Made by a program: the position numbers and the translations under genes. A stretch of 64,000 bases of DNA from Enterocola sp045654205 (lineage in GTDB: Bacteria; Bacteroidota; Bacteroidia; Bacteroidales; Paludibacteraceae): assembly GCA_045654205.1 (NCBI GenBank), contig JAZOMZ010000001.1, forward strand, positions 1 through 64,000. Reading direction: 5' to 3'. This document shows positions 41,601 through 49,991 of the stretch, piece after piece. How positions within the stretch are numbered: the stretch's first letter is position 1; every line of letters begins with the position of its first letter. Under the pieces are notes generated by a model. That model saw nothing but the letters and a program-made list of their open reading frames with translations, did no database searches and was not told the origin of the DNA.

Positions 41601-44348
41601 ATGAAACGAATTTTACTTTTATTTTCTGTTATTATGTTATCATGTATAGCACTCATGGCATACGATGTAAAAATAAATGGAATCTACTACAATTTGGATG
41701 AAACCAATAAAATAGCAGAGGTAACCTATGAAAATTTAAGACTTCATTTTCAGGGTAAATATTCAGGAAGTCTTACTATACCATCTTCATTTACCTATAA
41801 TTCAACTACCTATGCTGTTACCTCAATAGGTGAATATGCGTTCAATTATTGCCAGAGTTTAACTTCAGTTACTATTCCTAATAGTGTAACTTCAATAGGA
41901 AAAGAAGCATTTGTTGATTGTGTTAATTTAACAAAGGTAAATTACTTAGGTACGGTAGATGAGTGGATAGAAATTGATTTTGAAGGTTATCATTCTAATC
42001 CTTTTTACTATGCAGATGACCTTTATATTAATGGCGAATTATTAACCAATGTTATAATAACAACAGCAGATTCTATTATGGACGATGCATTTAGTGGCTG
42101 TCAAAGTATTAAATCTGTAGAAATAGGTAATAGTGTCACCTCAATAGGTTCTGGAGCGTTCGAGGGTTGTAGTGCTTTAAAATCTGTTACTATCCCTAAT
42201 AGTGTCACCTCAATAGGTCATAGTGCGTTCTCTTATTGTAGTGGTCTAACTTCAGTTACTATTCCTAATAGTGTTACCTCAATAAAACAAGAAGCATTCA
42301 GTGGTTGTAGTGCTTTAACTTCTGTTGCTATTCCCAATAGTGTTACTTCAATAGGAATGGGTGCGTTCAAGGGTTGTAGTGGTTTAACTTCGGTTTCTAT
42401 AGGTAATAGTGTTACCTATATATCTTCTGATGTGTTCTATAATTGTAGTGGTTTAACTTCTATTGTTTGGAATGCTAAGAATTATCAGGATTTTGAAGAC
42501 GAAAGATCATCACCTTTTTTTGAAATTTCTTCTCAAATCATTTCCTTTATATTTGGCGATGATGTGGAACATATCCCTGCGTATTTATGTTATGATATGA
42601 ACAATTTGAAAGAATTAGTTATTCCTAATGATGTTACTTCAATAGGTAATTATGCGTTTCATACAGCGGGGCTATACAATGTGGAATCTATTTGGGATAA
42701 TGGAGTTTTTTATGTTAGTAATTATTTAGTAAGGGCAAAAAAAAATAAGATGGTAGGAACTTACTCTATAAAGGAAGGTACAAAAGTGATTTTAGGTGAT
42801 GCCTTTGATGGTTGCGAGCTCTTAAGTTCTATAATAATACCGAATAGTGTTTCCTCAATAGGTTCTGGAGCGTTCGAACGTTGTATTGGTTTAACTAAAG
42901 TAAATTACTTAGGAACTGTAGATGAATGGGCTGAGATTGATTTTTATTATTCTAAATCAAACCCTACTATATATGCAAAAGACCTTTATATTAACAATGA
43001 ATTACTAACCGATGTAAAAATAACAACAGCAGATTCTATTAAAAAATATGCGTTTTATAACTGTCAAAGCATTAAATCTGTAGAAATAGGTAATAGTGTC
43101 ACCTCAATAGGCGGTTATGCGTTCTCTTATTGTAGTGGTTTAACTTCGGTTTCTATAGGTAATAATGTCACCTCAATAGGCTATGATGCGTTCTATAACT
43201 GTAGTGGATTAACAAAAGTAAATTACTTAGGAACAGTAGATAAATGGGTGGATATTGATTTTGAATATTATCTTTACAACCCTACTTATTATGCAAAAGA
43301 CCTTTATATTAACAATGAATTACTAACCGATGTAAAAATAACAATAGCAGATTCTATTAAAAAATCTGCGTTTTATAACTGCAAAAGCATTAAATCTGTA
43401 GAAATCGGTAATAGTGTTACGTCTATTGGTGCTTGTGCGTTTTATGGTTGTAGTAGTTTAACTTCTGTAGTTTGGAATGCTAGGAATTGTGCGAATTTTG
43501 AAGACGAAGATTCATCGCCTTTTTATAATGAAAAAGGGTCAAATATTACTTCATTTACCATTGGAGATGATGTAGAAACTATCCCAAGTTATTTGTGTAA
43601 TAATTTGGTTAATCTTAAGAACTTAATTATAGGAAGAAATATTAATTCTATTGGAAATTATGCTTTTGAGGGTTGTAAAAATTTAGAAAGAATAACAATT
43701 TTTAATGAAGAGGTACCAATGGCGTCAAATAATTCATTTGACAATTATGAAGCTAATTTATATGTGTTATGTGACGCATATGCTGATTATTATTTTGATA
43801 ATATTTTTGGAGATTTTAAAGTACAGTGTATAGAAGCAGATAAAATAGAGAATATAAGTAAAATAGATGTGGATATAGATGAAAATAACAATGTAATAAT
43901 TTCATGGCCATCAGAATTTGGAGCGGAAAATTATGAGTTGATTATTTCTAAAAATATTGAAAGTATTAAGCAATATAATTTTGATTCAAAAGGTCAGTTA
44001 TTATCTATTGATTCTAATTATCGTTCAGCTCAAGTTGGTTATAGTTTTACTGTATCTGGATTAGATAGTGGTAATAAGTATAATTATAAGATAATAGCTT
44101 TAGATAAAAATGGAAATATATTAAAAGAATATGTAGGGGAATTTGCGTTAAAAGAAATTGTCGAGATTATTGAAAATCTAGCAGATGCAAATATTAGTAT
44201 AATAGACGGTCTAATAACTATTGCAGACACTGATTTTAGTATATATAACATATCAGGTCAAGATGTAACTAGTTATAATGGGAATCTGTCTCCAGGTATT
44301 TATATTGTTAAGAATGAAGAAATCATAACTAAAGTTATGATAAGATAA
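41601..44348 (+). CDS. BspA-like leucine-rich-repeat surface protein with T9SS-type tail
   Basis: A 915-residue exported protein. Signal peptide MKRILLLFSVIMLSCIALMA. From about 50 to 700 it is built of LRR_5/BspA repeats with the unit VTIPNSVTSIGxxAFxxCSxL, interrupted by a larger duplicated module (KVNYLGTVDEWxEIDF ... YYAKDLYINNELLTDVKIT). Residues about 750-855 resemble a fibronectin type III domain (NVIISWPSEFGAENYEL). The end (FSIYNISGQDVTSYNGNLSPGIYIVK) resembles a T9SS type A sorting tail. BspA-type proteins in oral and gut anaerobes bind host or bacterial surfaces. The near-identical DNA repeats favour recombination, so repeat number may vary between strains. Confidence 0.85.
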   Translation: MKRILLLFSVIMLSCIALMAYDVKINGIYYNLDETNKIAEVTYENLRLHFQGKYSGSLTIPSSFTYNSTTYAVTSIGEYAFNYCQSLTSVTIPNSVTSIGKEAFVDCVNLTKVNYLGTVDEWIEIDFEGYHSNPFYYADDLYINGELLTNVIITTADSIMDDAFSGCQSIKSVEIGNSVTSIGSGAFEGCSALKSVTIPNSVTSIGHSAFSYCSGLTSVTIPNSVTSIKQEAFSGCSALTSVAIPNSVTSIGMGAFKGCSGLTSVSIGNSVTYISSDVFYNCSGLTSIVWNAKNYQDFEDERSSPFFEISSQIISFIFGDDVEHIPAYLCYDMNNLKELVIPNDVTSIGNYAFHTAGLYNVESIWDNGVFYVSNYLVRAKKNKMVGTYSIKEGTKVILGDAFDGCELLSSIIIPNSVSSIGSGAFERCIGLTKVNYLGTVDEWAEIDFYYSKSNPTIYAKDLYINNELLTDVKITTADSIKKYAFYNCQSIKSVEIGNSVTSIGGYAFSYCSGLTSVSIGNNVTSIGYDAFYNCSGLTKVNYLGTVDKWVDIDFEYYLYNPTYYAKDLYINNELLTDVKITIADSIKKSAFYNCKSIKSVEIGNSVTSIGACAFYGCSSLTSVVWNARNCANFEDEDSSPFYNEKGSNITSFTIGDDVETIPSYLCNNLVNLKNLIIGRNINSIGNYAFEGCKNLERITIFNEEVPMASNNSFDNYEANLYVLCDAYADYYFDNIFGDFKVQCIEADKIENISKIDVDIDENNNVIISWPSEFGAENYELIISKNIESIKQYNFDSKGQLLSIDSNYRSAQVGYSFTVSGLDSGNKYNYKIIALDKNGNILKEYVGEFALKEIVEIIENLADANISIIDGLITIADTDFSIYNISGQDVTSYNGNLSPGIYIVKNEEIITKVMIR

Positions 44349-44400
44349 AACGTTGTTATTTAATATGTGTTTCGAAATTCTTATAGGATTACTTAATATG

Positions 44401-44426
44401 CCAATACTTCGGTACAGAAGTATTGG
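44401..44426. other. 10-bp perfect hairpin after the BspA-like gene
   Basis: CCAATACTTC and GAAGTATTGG pair perfectly around GGTACA, 52 bp after the BspA stop and 22 bp before the DUF2971 ATG. No U-tract follows on either strand. It may be a weak terminator or sit in the DUF2971 leader. Confidence 0.5.
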
Positions 44427-44447
44427 GTATAATAAAATAGATAAATT

Positions 44448-45209
44448 ATGTACAATTTTGATAATCAATATTTATATCATTACACAACATTTGAGTCGGC
44501 AGTAAAAATTATAACAAGCAAAACAATGTTGTTCTCTAAGATAGAACGATTAAATGATATAAATGAATCTTCTGGATATAAAATTTTATTCTCCGATATA
44601 AATGGACAAAATGAGGAAGTAAAACGATACGAAGATCTTCATAAGAATCTTAAACAAATCAGTTTTACTACTGATGAGGTAGTTAAAAAAGGTTTCGCTA
44701 TCCCAGCTATGTGGGGACATTATGCATCTAGGGGAAGTGGAGTGTGTTTTGTTTTTGATAGAGTCAAATTTCAGTCTATTTTTAAACGTCCTAAATATTA
44801 TTGTAATGAAGTAAAATATAAGGAATATAAAGATTTATCTGCTATTTGCTACGATAAAGTGATGTATCCTGATATAGATAATTTTGTAAGAGATAATCTA
44901 GATGATATATTCTTAGTTAAAACGCCAGATTGGAAATATGAACAAGAATTTCGCTTAATAGTAATTAATAGTGAGTTGAATTCAATAGATATTAGTAATG
45001 TATTAGTGGGAGTAATTTTATATAATAGAAATCATGAAGATTTTATCAATTCTATAGAGTACAAAGCACTATCTACAATAGAAAAAGATTTATTTTTTCT
45101 TCGATATACGACAACAGATGATAATGGATATAATCTTTACGATATATATGGTAATAGTGTAGTTCCCCAAAGAGAGGAAAGTTTTGATTTTTCGGAATTT
45201 ATAAAATGA
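44448..45209 (+). CDS. DUF2971 domain protein
   Basis: A 253-residue protein with the DUF2971 layout: YLYHYTTFESAVKIITSKTMLFSKIERLNDINE near the N-terminus (split motif), AMWGHYASRGSGVCFVFD near 100 and VKTPDWKYEQEFRLIV near 175. The YHYT...LND...MWxHYA...GVC...WxYExExR pattern is the family hallmark. DUF2971 genes are frequent in genomic islands and near defence genes; the biochemical role is not established. It is AT-rich and has no clear promoter box. Confidence 0.8.
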   Translation: MYNFDNQYLYHYTTFESAVKIITSKTMLFSKIERLNDINESSGYKILFSDINGQNEEVKRYEDLHKNLKQISFTTDEVVKKGFAIPAMWGHYASRGSGVCFVFDRVKFQSIFKRPKYYCNEVKYKEYKDLSAICYDKVMYPDIDNFVRDNLDDIFLVKTPDWKYEQEFRLIVINSELNSIDISNVLVGVILYNRNHEDFINSIEYKALSTIEKDLFFLRYTTTDDNGYNLYDIYGNSVVPQREESFDFSEFIK

Positions 45210-45315
45210 AATTGTAGTTAATAACATTACCGGTGGCATTCTTTTCTTTGTGTGGATGTGGTTAGGCGGTAGGTGGTGGTAGAACGGCATCCTTGGGTGT
45301 CGTTTTATTTTACCG

Positions 45316-45423
45316 TCAGTGTCCGCCTTTGTCGGGATCGATGCGTTCTATAATACCTTCTGATTTTAGGTTGGCAAGGTGTTTTTCAATAGCTTTTGGA
45401 GAATTAATACATCTGTTTCCTTA
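45316..45423 (-). pseudogene. Relic of a winged-helix C-terminal domain
   Basis: Read on the minus strand this frame gives INSPKAIEKHLANLKSEGII followed by ERIDPDKGGH and a stop. That closely resembles the C-terminal winged helix of Fic-family or RecG-like (AlbA_2-type) ATP-binding proteins, in which such a helix is followed by an RVGPDKGGHW-like end. Upstream the frame hits a stop after about 34 codons with no start codon, so only the 3' tail of a former gene remains. Confidence 0.55.
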
Positions 45424-45467
45424 TTAAAAGGAAAGAAATGCATAAAAGTTTCCTTTTTAGAAGGAAA
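45416..45467. promoter_or_regulatory. Two 19-bp TTTCC/GGAAA palindromes 33 bp apart
   Basis: TTTCCTTATTAAAAGGAAA (45416-45434) and TTTCCTTTTTAGAAGGAAA (45449-45467) are near-perfect inverted repeats starting 33 bp apart. A TAAATTTG box lies 28 bp after the second. The layout copies that of the three TTTCCATATT-type palindromes before the ATPase gene, but no intact gene follows here. Confidence 0.6.
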
Positions 45468-45494
45468 TGTTGTTTATTTTTTACTTCTTAAATA

Positions 45495-45502
45495 TAAATT
45501 TG
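45495..45502 (+). promoter_or_regulatory. Orphan -7 box
   Basis: TAAATTTG followed by GCTG, downstream of the two palindromes. It faces only the 39-bp hairpin element, a broken short reading frame (45609-45719) and the candidate small RNA. Confidence 0.45.
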
Positions 45503-45545
45503 CTGTTTTTCTTATTGGAATACTAGAATAAAGGTGTGTATTTGC

Positions 45546-45584
45546 ACTGAAGATTTGGTCGCACAGTGCGACTAAATTTTCAGT
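45546..45584. repeat. 39-bp hairpin element, copy 2
   Basis: Same length and ends (ACTGAAGATTT ... TTTTCAGT) as copy 1 at 38704-38742. The central stem reads GTCGCA/TGCGAC instead of GTCGTA/TACGAC: a paired C-G for T-A change that keeps the hairpin. Confidence 0.75.
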
Positions 45585-45709
45585 GTAAAATTATAAAATG
45601 TTGATAGTATGGCAATTAACTGGTATAAACAAGAAACTTATTCATTAAAACATACTGGAGATTTTACAAAATATTAGTGGGTTAACGGCAAAAGATTTTA
45701 TATAAAATT

Positions 45710-45740
45710 TTTGTCAGTTTAAAATTAGTTTATATCTTTA
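45710..45740 (+). promoter_or_regulatory. Promoter of a candidate small RNA
   Basis: TTTG (45710-45713), exactly 19 bp, then TATCTTTA (45733-45740), one mismatch at the last base of the -7 consensus. Confidence 0.5.
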
Positions 45741-45744
45741 CATT

Positions 45745-45834
45745 GACATAGTGCCGGCACTGATTATGCTCTTTACCAACACTTAAAAAAGGAGAAATGG
45801 GGTTATACTTTATGCAGTATAACCTCTTTTTTTT
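45745..45834 (+). ncRNA. Candidate small RNA (~90 nt)
   Basis: Starts just after the promoter at 45710-45740 and ends at a strong terminator (45801-45834). It contains the self-complementary AGTGCCGGCACT (45750-45761) and an unpaired-looking middle with AAAAAAGGAGAAATGG. The only ORF would be a few codons. A cis-acting end for mfd alone would not need the upstream promoter. Confidence 0.45.
45801..45834. terminator. Terminator of the small RNA, possibly shared with mfd
   Basis: GGTTATACT and AGTATAACC form a perfect 9-bp stem with a 6-nt loop, followed by TC and eight Ts on the plus strand. The minus strand has an A-run before it and a shorter T-rich stretch after it, so it may also end mfd. 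Confidence 0.82.
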
Positions 45835-45844
45835 ATAGTGGATA

Positions 45845-48800
45845 TTAGTTAATCCCTTTAAATATTTCCAACGCTTTGCTCACCGAGTTGATTGGCTCGA
45901 TTTGGAGTAGGCGTTTGCCTTTGTCTTCCTTGAAGACGCAAGTGTTGTAGTTGGCAAGGGCGTATTCGAGCATCTTGTTGAAAATAGGAGACTGATAGTA
46001 TGGAGACTCAAAGTTGCTGATGAAGTATGCTGTGAGTCTTTTGTTTTTTAGCGTTAGCTTTTCGATGCCAAGTTGCATGCCTATTTGACGCAGGCGCACT
46101 ACATTTATCAGTTCTTTTGTTACTTCTGGAATGGCGCCAAAACGGTCTTCTAACTCTTTTTCTAGTGCCAAAAGTTTGTCTTCTTCTTTGGTGTTGTCGA
46201 GTCTGCGATACAAATCGACACGTTCGGAAATGTTTTCTACATATTCCACAGGGAATAGTAGTTCCAAGTCCGACTCAAAGATGCAATCTGTGGTGAAGTT
46301 TCTGATTTCTTCTTGAATTTCTTCTTCAAAAAGGTCGGCAAACTCGTTGTATTTAAGTTCGTGAATGGCTTCGTCCAATATTCTATGATAGGTTTCGTAT
46401 CCTAAATCTGACACAAATCCACTTTGTTCTCCACCCAAAATATTGCCTGCTCCACGTATGTCTAGGTCTTGCATGGCAATATGAATGCCACTGCCAAGGT
46501 CTGAGAAATTTTCAATGGCTTGAAGCCTGCGGCGAGAGTCGGCAGGCAAGGTACTAAGCGGTGGCGAAATAAGATAACAGAACGCTTTTTTGTTTGTTCT
46601 ACCCACGCGACCGCGCAATTGGTGAAGGTCACTCAATCCATAGTTTTGAGCAGAATTTATAAAGATTGTATTCACATTTGGAATATCAATCCCAGACTCA
46701 ATGATAGTGGTGGCTAGCAAAATATCATATTCATAATTGATGAAATTAAGAATAATTTCTTCTAGTTTTTCGCTATCCATTTGTCCGTGACCCACGCAAA
46801 TACGTGCTTTAGGCACAAGTCGGCGTATTTTGTCTTCTAGTTCTGGCAAGTTGCCCACTCTGTTGTTTACAAAGAAGATTTGCCCTCCACGACTAATTTC
46901 AAATTCAATAGCATCCTTTATTGTGTCGTCGTCAAATCCTATCAATTCTGTTTGCACAGGATAACGGTTTGGCGGAGGAGTGTTGATAACAGATAGGTCT
47001 CTTGCCCCCATAAGTGAAAATTGCAGGGTGCGAGGAATAGGGGTTGCCGTTAGGGTAAGGGTATCTACATTTGCCTTGATGGTTTTAAGTTTTTCCTTTG
47101 CGCTAACGCCAAATTTTTGCTCTTCGTCTATGATAAGAAGTCCTAAGTCTTTGAATTTCACTTCTTTACTTAGGAGTTTGTGTGTGCCAATAAGTATATC
47201 TATTCTGCCTTCGGCAAGTTCTTCTAGTATCTTTTTCACGTCTGACGACTTTCTTGCTCTAGATAGATATTCTATCCTGCAAGGGAAGCGTTTTAGTCGG
47301 CGAGAAAAACTTTTGAAGTGTTGAAATGCAAGCACAGTTGTAGGTACAAGCACTGCCACTTGTTTGCTGTCGGTCACAGCTTTGAACGCAGCACGCATAG
47401 CAATTTCTGTTTTGCCGAAGCCCACGTCGCCACAAATAAGCCTATCCATAGGCTTGCTGCTCTCCATGTCTTTTTTCACCATCACGGTGGCTTTTTGTTG
47501 GTCTGGAGTGTCTTCGTAGATAAATGAAGATTCTAGTTCTTGTTGCAGATAACTATCTCTTGAAAAACTAAATCCTTTTTCTGCTTTGCGTTTTGCATAA
47601 AGGGCAATAAGCTCACGTGCAATGTCTTTTACCTTTTTCTTTGCTTTTTCTTTTAGGTTGCTCCAACTTGCGCTGCCTAGTTTGTTGAGTGTTGGCGGTT
47701 CGCCGTCTTTACTTTTATATTTTGAAATGCGATGCAGAGAGTGGATGTTTACAAAAACAATATCGTTGTTTCTAAACAGAAGTTTTACCACTTCTTGCAT
47801 TTTGCCATTGATTTCTGTGCGTATAAGTCCGCCAAATTTGCCTATACCATGGTCCACGTGTACCACGTAGTCGCCCACCTGCAGTTGGGTAAGTTCTTTG
47901 AGAGACATTACCACTTTGCCGGCGCGTGTTTTGTTCGACTTTAGTGAATATTTATGATAACGTTCAAATATTTGGTGGTCTGTGTAAACACAAATCTTTA
48001 GGTCGTGGTCTATGAAACCTTCGTGAACAATATTGATAACAGGGGTGAAACTGATATGCTCTGGGCGGTCGGCAAGTATTTCTTTTAGTCGGTCTATTTG
48101 TTTTGCGTTGTCGCTTAGCACAAGCACCTCGTAACCTTGGCTTTGGTATTCTTTGAAATTGTTTGCCACAAGGTCGAAGTTTTTGTGAAATACACCTTGA
48201 ATGCCTTGATTGAAACTAATCGATTTCTTGCTGCTAAAGAAGTTTCTCACTCCCCATTCAATGCATTTGTGTTCTTTGCATTGTGCATCGAAGTCTTCTT
48301 GGTTTATGAAAAGTGAGGTGTCGGCGTTTTCGTTTGATATTTGTTTGATGATGTCTTGTGTGTAGGCGGCATCGATAAAACCAAATACAAAGTCTTTTGA
48401 AAAATATTCAAAAACGCTTACAAGTTCCTCTTCTACAGTGTTTTGCAAAATATTTGAAACAATAGAAATTTCATTAAGCGACTCCACAGAGAGTTGGTTT
48501 TCTATGTCGAAACTTCTAATGCTGTCTATCTCGTCGTCCCAAAAATCGACACGATATGGTAGGTCGTTGGAATATGAAAATACGTCGAGAATGCTACCTC
48601 TTATAGAAAACTGCCCTGGCTCGTAAACAAAATCTACTCTCTCAAATCCGTAGTCGGTGAGTATTGCACTCAGGGTGTTGATGTCGGCTCTTTCGCCTGC
48701 TTTAAGTGTTAGGCTTTCGGAGTCTAGTGTCTTTGGTTTAACTACTTTCTCAGATATTGCCTCTGGGTAAGTTACCACTACTTTTGCCTGATTTTTGCTT

Positions 48801-49138
48801 AGTGCATTGAGAGTTTCGGTACGAAGCACCATATTTGCTCCATCTTTTTGCAGGTCTGCTTTCACCTTTTTCTTGTAAGAAGAAGGGAAGTAGAATACCT
48901 CTGTGGCAGGAGAAAGTTGTAGTATGTCGTTGTAAAAATAACCTGCTTCTTCTGCATCTCTTAGCACATAAAGTGCCTTTGCGTCAGCTTTTTTCTGAGC
49001 GGTATGCACAAAAAGAGCAGGGGCAGAACCAAACATTCCGCCTAATTTAAGGAACTTTGAAGTACTCGAAAACCACTTTTCTATTTCCTTATACCCCTCG
49101 CTCTCGCCGATAATCTTTACTAAGTCGTTTATGTTCAT
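45845..49138 (-). CDS. mfd: Transcription-repair coupling factor Mfd
   Basis: A 1097-residue protein with the full Mfd layout. N-terminal UvrB-like domains contain the marker VYEPGQFSIRGSILDVF. The RNA-polymerase-interacting domain includes VGDYVVHVDHGIGKFGGL. The superfamily 2 translocase has Walker A GDVGFGKTE, DEEQ in LLIIDEEQKFG, LTLTATPIPRTL and QLRGRVGR. The C-terminal domain has FPVEYVENISERVDLYRRL. Mfd removes RNA polymerase stalled at lesions and recruits UvrA. The length is normal (E. coli 1148). It is transcribed alone, divergent from the glycosyltransferase gene. Confidence 0.97.
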   Translation of the reverse strand: MNINDLVKIIGESEGYKEIEKWFSSTSKFLKLGGMFGSAPALFVHTAQKKADAKALYVLRDAEEAGYFYNDILQLSPATEVFYFPSSYKKKVKADLQKDGANMVLRTETLNALSKNQAKVVVTYPEAISEKVVKPKTLDSESLTLKAGERADINTLSAILTDYGFERVDFVYEPGQFSIRGSILDVFSYSNDLPYRVDFWDDEIDSIRSFDIENQLSVESLNEISIVSNILQNTVEEELVSVFEYFSKDFVFGFIDAAYTQDIIKQISNENADTSLFINQEDFDAQCKEHKCIEWGVRNFFSSKKSISFNQGIQGVFHKNFDLVANNFKEYQSQGYEVLVLSDNAKQIDRLKEILADRPEHISFTPVINIVHEGFIDHDLKICVYTDHQIFERYHKYSLKSNKTRAGKVVMSLKELTQLQVGDYVVHVDHGIGKFGGLIRTEINGKMQEVVKLLFRNNDIVFVNIHSLHRISKYKSKDGEPPTLNKLGSASWSNLKEKAKKKVKDIARELIALYAKRKAEKGFSFSRDSYLQQELESSFIYEDTPDQQKATVMVKKDMESSKPMDRLICGDVGFGKTEIAMRAAFKAVTDSKQVAVLVPTTVLAFQHFKSFSRRLKRFPCRIEYLSRARKSSDVKKILEELAEGRIDILIGTHKLLSKEVKFKDLGLLIIDEEQKFGVSAKEKLKTIKANVDTLTLTATPIPRTLQFSLMGARDLSVINTPPPNRYPVQTELIGFDDDTIKDAIEFEISRGGQIFFVNNRVGNLPELEDKIRRLVPKARICVGHGQMDSEKLEEIILNFINYEYDILLATTIIESGIDIPNVNTIFINSAQNYGLSDLHQLRGRVGRTNKKAFCYLISPPLSTLPADSRRRLQAIENFSDLGSGIHIAMQDLDIRGAGNILGGEQSGFVSDLGYETYHRILDEAIHELKYNEFADLFEEEIQEEIRNFTTDCIFESDLELLFPVEYVENISERVDLYRRLDNTKEEDKLLALEKELEDRFGAIPEVTKELINVVRLRQIGMQLGIEKLTLKNKRLTAYFISNFESPYYQSPIFNKMLEYALANYNTCVFKEDKGKRLLQIEPINSVSKALEIFKGIN

Positions 49139-49151
49139 AACAACGTGGACA

Positions 49152-49159
49152 CAAAAATA
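49152..49159 (-). promoter_or_regulatory. -7 box for mfd
   Basis: Minus-strand TATTTTTG lies 13 bp upstream of the ATG at 49138. Confidence 0.45.
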
Positions 49160-49203
49160 ATAATAAAATTTCTTAAACTTGATTGAAAGTCATTTTTTTT
49201 CTG

Positions 49204-49211
49204 TAAGTTTG
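49204..49211 (+). promoter_or_regulatory. -7 box for the glycosyltransferase gene
   Basis: TAAGTTTG ends 1 bp before the first possible ATG (49213). Because transcription should begin near 49214, the ATG at 49234 is the more likely start codon. Confidence 0.5.
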
Positions 49212-49233
49212 TATGTTAGAAATGAAAAATACT

Positions 49234-49974
49234 ATGTCAAAGAATCTAGTACTTATTCCTACATACAACGAAAAGGAAAATATCGAGGCGATAATAAAAG
49301 CAGTGTTTAAACTACCTGTGGCGTTTGAAATCTTGGTGATAGACGACAATTCGCCTGATGGCACGGCTGCTATTGTAAAAAATCTGCAAAAGGAATTTAC
49401 ATCAAATCTTCATATTTTGGAACGTCCGGGCAAACAAGGTCTGGGTAGGGCTTATATAGCTGGTTTCGACTGGGCTATTGCCAACAAATACGACTATATT
49501 TTTGAGATGGACGCCGATTTTTCTCACAATCCAAACGACTTGGTTCGCCTTTACAAGGCTTGTGTCGAAGAGGGTGCAGACGTGGCTGTAGGTTCGCGCT
49601 ATGTGTCTGGGGTGAATGTGGTAAACTGGCCTATGGGACGTGTGCTAATGTCTTATTTTGCTTCTAAATATGTTCGTTTTGTAACCGGCATTCCTGTGGC
49701 TGATACTACTGCTGGTTTTGTTTGTTACTCTCGTAAGGTATTGGAAACTATTGAATTAGATAAGATTAAATTTGTGGGATATGCCTTCCAAATTGAAATG
49801 AAATTTACTGCATACAAGTGTGGATTCAAGATAAAGGAAGTGCCTATTATCTTTGTAAACCGCGAGCTTGGTACTTCTAAAATGAGTGGTGGTATTTTTA
49901 GTGAAGCGCTTCTAGGCGTGATGAAGCTTAAAATCCGCTCATGGTTCCGTAAGTATCCAACTCCTAACTCCTAA
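49234..49974 (+). CDS. Polyprenol-phosphate mannosyltransferase-like GT2 glycosyltransferase
   Basis: About 246 residues from MSKNLVLIPTYNEKENIE; upstream ATGs at 49213 and 49222 are too close to the promoter. The GT2 fold is shown by VIDDNSPDGTA, GLGRAYIAGFDWAI, the DxD-type metal site EMDADFSHNP, VGSRYVSG and NRELGTSKMSGGI. This is the Dpm1 pattern: transfer of mannose from GDP-mannose, or a similar sugar, to a lipid-phosphate carrier at the membrane. It lacks C-terminal membrane helices, as in soluble Dpm1 forms. The last residues (PTPNS) and stop are encoded by a CTCCTAA repeat. pyrC follows 17 bp later, probably in the same transcript. Confidence 0.85.
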   Translation: MSKNLVLIPTYNEKENIEAIIKAVFKLPVAFEILVIDDNSPDGTAAIVKNLQKEFTSNLHILERPGKQGLGRAYIAGFDWAIANKYDYIFEMDADFSHNPNDLVRLYKACVEEGADVAVGSRYVSGVNVVNWPMGRVLMSYFASKYVRFVTGIPVADTTAGFVCYSRKVLETIELDKIKFVGYAFQIEMKFTAYKCGFKIKEVPIIFVNRELGTSKMSGGIFSEALLGVMKLKIRSWFRKYPTPNS

Positions 49975-49984
49975 CTCCTAACTT
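49959..49984. repeat. CTCCTAA tandem repeat overlapping a gene end
   Basis: CAACTCCTAACTCCTAACTT spans the 3' end of the glycosyltransferase gene, supplying its last codons and its stop, and reaches the pyrC leader. It is the complement-type unit of the arrays at 1861 and 4562. Confidence 0.6.
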
Positions 49985-49991
49985 AAATACG

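Larger units (their letters stand above)
45210..45844. other. Noncoding stretch between the DUF2971 gene and mfd
   Basis: 635 bp without an intact gene. It contains, in order: the winged-helix relic, two TTTCC/GGAAA palindromes with an orphan promoter, the second 39-bp hairpin, a short reading frame starting MAINWYKQETYSLKHTGDF interrupted by TAG (45609-45719), and the candidate small RNA. It looks like the decayed edge of the accessory region. Confidence 0.6.
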
